From NCBI GenBank assembly GCA_023417475.1, contig JAEZFP010000001.1:1-64000 (forward strand): a DNA stretch of 64,000 bases, written 5' to 3'. The notes under the pieces are model-generated. The model had not been told where the DNA came from. It worked only from the letters and a program-made list of their open reading frames with translations, and did not search any database. Positions 61,039-64,000 of the stretch are shown here, piece by piece. The DNA comes from Bacillota bacterium. Its GTDB lineage: Bacteria; Bacillota; UBA4882; UBA8346. Both the position numbers and the translations under genes were made by a program. Within the stretch, counting starts at the first letter, position 1. Each line of letters starts with the position of its first letter.

Positions 61039-63307
61039 TCTACAAGCAACTGCGTTTGAAACCTATTCGGTATGGGTGGTCCTTGGTATCGCCATCGCCG
61101 GCCTTTTTTACGCCTGGTTTCTTTGGAACCAGATCAAAGGCAAAGATAAAGGCAACGAAAAAATGCAAGAAGTTTGGAACGCGATTCGTGAAGGCGCTGA
61201 CGCTTACTTAGGCCGCCAGCTGAAAACGATCCTTCCGTTGATTGTTGTTTTAACATTTGTACTGTTCTTATCGGTCTATGTGGTTCCGCCGAGCGCCGAA
61301 GCGATGGAACGTTTCGCTGGCAAATCGGCTGATGAAGTGAAAATGATCATCGGTGTCGGCCGCGCCATCGCGTTCGTCATGGGTGCTTTCTTCTCGTTGT
61401 TGGTTGGTCAGTTGGGCATGCGGATCGCCGTTCAAGGTAACGTCCGCGTGGCCGCCGCCGCCCGGAAAAGTTTCTCCGAAGCGTTAAAAGTCGCTTATCG
61501 TTCCGGAACCGTTACCGGTATGCTCACCGACGGTCTTGGCTTGCTCGGCGGCACCGCCATCTTCATGTATTTCGGCATCGCCGCTCCCGACGCCTTGCTT
61601 GGTTTCGGTTTCGGCGGTACGCTGCTGGCCCTCTTCATGCGGGTGGGCGGCGGTATCTACACCAAAGCCGCTGACGTCGGCGCCGACTTGGTTGGTAAAG
61701 TCGAAGCCGGCATTCCCGAAGACGATCCCCGTAACGCCGCGGTTATCGCCGACTTGGTCGGTGACAACGTCGGCGACTGCGCCGGTATGGCCGCAGATAT
61801 TTTTGAATCTTACGAAGTAACCATCGTTTCCGGTTTGATCCTCGGTCTTTCCTTGGTCGCGCATACCGGACAATTAAAATGGATTATCTTCCCGTTGCTT
61901 GTTCGCGGTATCGGCGTGCTCTCCTCCATCCTCGGAACCTATATTGTTAAAGGCGACGATGAGAACAGCAAGACCGGCGACGCAATGGGTTCCATCAATA
62001 AAGGGTTTTATTTCTCCGCGACCATTTCGCTGATTGCTTTCGCCTTCCTGGCGCACTTCTACATGAACGAATGGCGCGCTTTCTGGTCGGTTGGCGTCGG
62101 TATCGCTTTGGCGATCGGTCTTGACGAACTGACCAAGTTCTTCACCGATACCCACTACAAACCGGTCAAAGATATCGCCGCCGCTTCTCAAACCGGTTCG
62201 GCCACTTTGATCCTGCGGGGTTTGGCGGTCGGTTTCGAATCCGCGGTTTGGCAAACGCTGGTAATCGCCGTGACCATTTTGGCTTCCGTCATCATTTATT
62301 GGGGTCAAGATCCGGTGTATGTCCTGTACGGCGTGGCCATGACCGGTATCGGCATGCTCACCCTCACCGGCAACAACGTCGCGATGGACTCCTTCGGTCC
62401 GATCGCCGACAACGCCAACGGTATCGGTGAAATGGCCGGTATGGACAAAGAATCCCGTCAAATCATGGCCGACCTTGATGCGGTCGGTAACACCACCAAA
62501 GCCATTACCAAAGGTGTGGCCATCGGTTCCGCGGTTATCGCCGCCGTGTCCTTGTTCGGTTCCTTCTTAACCGACGTTACCAAAGTGCAAGCGGCCTTAG
62601 GCATCAAAGAAACCATTGAAATGACCGGTATCCGGGTCTCCGTCCCGAACGTCTTTATCGGGATGTTGATCGGCGGCGCCATTCCTTGGCTCTTCTCCTC
62701 GCTTTGTATCAACTCCGTTGCCCGCGCGGCCGGATTGATCGTTGAGGAAGTCCGTCAACAATTCAAAATTCCCGGTTTGATGGAAGGCAAAGTCCAACCG
62801 GATTACAAAAAAGCGGTCGGTATTTGTACCGCCGCCGCGCAAAAAGAGTTGGTCGGCTTGGCTTTGATCGCCGTCTTAACTCCGTTGATCGTCGGGATGT
62901 TGCTCCAAGTTGAAGCGCTCGGCGGCTTCTTGGCCGGCGTTATCCTCTCCGGTCAATTGTTGGCGGTCTTCATGTCCACCGCCGGCGGATCCTGGGACAA
63001 TGCCAAAAAGACCATTGAAGACGGCATCTATGGCGGTAAAAACTCCGAAGCCCACAAAGCTTCCGTTGTCGGCGACACCGTCGGCGACCCCTTGAAAGAT
63101 ACCGCGGGTCCGGCTTTGAACCCGATGATCAAGGTTATCAACATGGTTTCCTTGCTCGCCGCGCCGGTACTGGTTACCGTGAAAAGCTCCGATCCCGGCG
63201 TCATCACCGCCGCGGTGATTTGCACCATCGCCGTGGTTGTTGCCATCTTCTACTCCAAACGGGGTGGTTTTGGTAAGAAACCCCAAGGAAGCTCGGCGAA
63301 CTTCTAA
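61031..63307 (+). CDS. hppA: Membrane-bound H+-translocating pyrophosphatase, K+-independent type
   Basis: A 758-residue integral membrane pump with about 16 helices that uses pyrophosphate hydrolysis to move protons out of the cell. Catalytic motifs are complete: DVGADLVGKVE from Asp215, GIPEDDPRN, DLVGDNVGDCAGMAADIFESY, DNANGIGEMAGM, GGSWDNAKK and GDTVGDPLKDTAGPALN. The Lys at about 490 in GNTTKAITKG marks the K+-independent class, which pumps H+ rather than Na+. Codon use is biased towards a small set, suggesting high expression. In a hydrogen-producing fermenter it would save energy from biosynthetic pyrophosphate. ATG at 61031. Confidence 0.97.
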   Translation: MHNLQATAFETYSVWVVLGIAIAGLFYAWFLWNQIKGKDKGNEKMQEVWNAIREGADAYLGRQLKTILPLIVVLTFVLFLSVYVVPPSAEAMERFAGKSADEVKMIIGVGRAIAFVMGAFFSLLVGQLGMRIAVQGNVRVAAAARKSFSEALKVAYRSGTVTGMLTDGLGLLGGTAIFMYFGIAAPDALLGFGFGGTLLALFMRVGGGIYTKAADVGADLVGKVEAGIPEDDPRNAAVIADLVGDNVGDCAGMAADIFESYEVTIVSGLILGLSLVAHTGQLKWIIFPLLVRGIGVLSSILGTYIVKGDDENSKTGDAMGSINKGFYFSATISLIAFAFLAHFYMNEWRAFWSVGVGIALAIGLDELTKFFTDTHYKPVKDIAAASQTGSATLILRGLAVGFESAVWQTLVIAVTILASVIIYWGQDPVYVLYGVAMTGIGMLTLTGNNVAMDSFGPIADNANGIGEMAGMDKESRQIMADLDAVGNTTKAITKGVAIGSAVIAAVSLFGSFLTDVTKVQAALGIKETIEMTGIRVSVPNVFIGMLIGGAIPWLFSSLCINSVARAAGLIVEEVRQQFKIPGLMEGKVQPDYKKAVGICTAAAQKELVGLALIAVLTPLIVGMLLQVEALGGFLAGVILSGQLLAVFMSTAGGSWDNAKKTIEDGIYGGKNSEAHKASVVGDTVGDPLKDTAGPALNPMIKVINMVSLLAAPVLVTVKSSDPGVITAAVICTIAVVVAIFYSKRGGFGKKPQGSSANF

Positions 63308-63331
63308 GTATTTGCCGAAATCATTTCTTCA

Positions 63332-63365
63332 CGGGGCTGTTGATTTCTTCAACAGCCCCGATTTA
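63332..63365 (+). terminator. Terminator after hppA
   Basis: Perfect 12-bp stem cggggctgttga / tcaacagccccg with a 5-base loop, followed by an AT-rich run with several T residues. Confidence 0.85.
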
Positions 63366-63388
63366 TAATTGAAAGTAAGGGGAGTTCA

Positions 63389-63859
63389 ATGAAACTGCGC
63401 ACGAAAACGTTCTCTTTCACGAAACCGATTTACTTTCAGATCCTTTCGAAAAATACCTTGAAGCGCAACTGGTGGATGTTGGCCATGATCGGCGCGTTTG
63501 CCGGCTATCAAGTGACCAAAGCCCAATGGGAGACCGCGCTTTGGATCGGTCTTTCCGCGGTGGTCTTTTTTGCTTTTCTGATGTACCGTTGTTGGCGGCA
63601 TGCCAACCGGAAAACCAATCCCTTATTTTATGCCGACCGTCATTTTGAAGTGGACAACCAGCTCCTCAATTGCAAGTTCAAAAACGGCGCCTTGAATCAG
63701 ATCAAACTGGCCGACATCCGCCGGGTCATTAAGACCCCCGGACATTATGAGCTGTATTTGAACAAAAAGTCCTTTATTTTCCTGCCGCTCCAGGCGTTCC
63801 AATCGGCGCAGGACATTACCGCCTTTGAATCCATTCTCCGGGGCCGGTTTAAGAAATAA
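63389..63859 (+). CDS. YcxB-like membrane protein
   Basis: A 156-residue protein with two membrane helices (about residues 28-45 and 48-67) and a C-terminal cytoplasmic domain (VDNQLLNCKFKNGALNQIKLADIRRVIKTPGHYELYLNKKSFIFLPLQAF) of the YcxB-like, PH-fold type. Function unknown. ATG after AAGGGG. It follows hppA but is separated from it by a terminator. Confidence 0.75.
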   Translation: MKLRTKTFSFTKPIYFQILSKNTLKRNWWMLAMIGAFAGYQVTKAQWETALWIGLSAVVFFAFLMYRCWRHANRKTNPLFYADRHFEVDNQLLNCKFKNGALNQIKLADIRRVIKTPGHYELYLNKKSFIFLPLQAFQSAQDITAFESILRGRFKK

Positions 63860-63898
63860 TCCGGCCGGAATCCGCAGTTTTTTCCGTCGAAAGCAACC

Positions 63899-63925
63899 AA
63901 GCCACCGCTCTGCGGCGGCTTATTT
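63899..63925 (+). terminator. Terminator after the YcxB-like gene
   Basis: Stem aagccaccgc / gcggcggctt with one mismatch, followed by atttgtt. Confidence 0.7.
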
Positions 63926-63948
63926 GTTGTGGGCCGTAGGATATAGAC

Positions 63949-64000
63949 ATGAAAACCATCGCGGCAGCGTATCTTGTAAAGCGGACTCTGTTGGGCGCAG
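63949..64000 (+). CDS. Possible start of a gene running off the window
   Basis: ATG at 63949 opens a frame (MKTIAAAYLVKRTLLGA) still open at the window end after 17 codons. The start lies a few bases after GTAGGA. Too little is visible to name it. Confidence 0.25.
   Translation, partial: MKTIAAAYLVKRTLLGA

Overview
The window reads as chromosomal DNA of a GC-moderate, anaerobic, spore-forming Firmicute-type bacterium that also seems to have an outer membrane. Evidence for sporulation is a complete gerA-type germinant receptor operon (20207-24179), a GerMN-domain protein (26289-26849) and a LysM protein with a Tyr/Pro tail like a spore coat protein. Evidence for anaerobic fermentative life is a trimeric [FeFe] hydrogenase of the electron-bifurcating kind (52996-56925), desulfoferrodoxin and ferritin, and a membrane pyrophosphatase. 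Evidence for a second membrane is a TolC-type protein with a HlyD partner and a signal-peptide-bearing beta-barrel ending in Phe. The genus cannot be fixed from sequence alone; a diderm clostridial lineage such as that of Hydrogenispora is a reasonable guess only.

Layout. 0-5.6 kb: an IS200-type element, a small unknown gene, a four-PAS hybrid histidine kinase and a HAD-IIA phosphatase. 5.9-11.0 kb: a tetR-tolC-hlyD-ABC ATPase-ABC-2 permease efflux operon with a recognisable repeated operator. 11-17 kb: AraC regulator, LysE exporter, chemoreceptor, LysM protein, phosphoglycerate mutase. 17.8-30 kb: Ste24-type protease, DUF4145 protein, ger operon, LD-carboxypeptidase, beta-barrel protein, GerMN protein, a secreted propeller-like protein and a DUF421/DUF4363 pair. 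30.5-34 kb: a secreted acidic-loop protein followed by two exported M16 peptidase-like proteins, the second without a zinc site. 34-36 kb: an oxidative-stress cluster (MarR, superoxide reductase, ferritin). 36-38 kb: methionine aminopeptidase and M20 peptidase. 38-44 kb: a YesM/YesN two-component system divergent from a CUT1 sugar ABC transporter lacking its own ATPase. 44-50 kb: DUF554 protein, a DUF559 nuclease gene between inverted repeats, HAD phosphatase, giant chemoreceptor. 50-52.9 kb: a PL9-like pectate lyase and HU. 53-57.8 kb: hydABC and a separate [2Fe-2S] ferredoxin. 58.7-63.9 kb: a strange membrane protein that looks like a catalytically dead pyrophosphatase, the real H+-pyrophosphatase with a possible leader peptide, and a YcxB-like protein.

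The most unusual signals are: (1) five intergenic arrays of a degenerate repeat with an exact 21-bp period, all in the same orientation (4.4, 17.3, 30.2, 45.9 and 57.9 kb); (2) the pyrophosphatase-like paralogue at 58698-60443, which keeps the fold pattern but has lost the pyrophosphate-binding motifs and sits directly upstream of a normal hppA; (3) a two-copy, 120-bp inverted-repeat element; and (4) a DUF559 gene framed by palindromic repeats that also occur alone elsewhere in the window. Start codons were moved to the best Shine-Dalgarno site where the longest open frame was clearly too long; TTG and GTG starts are common here.
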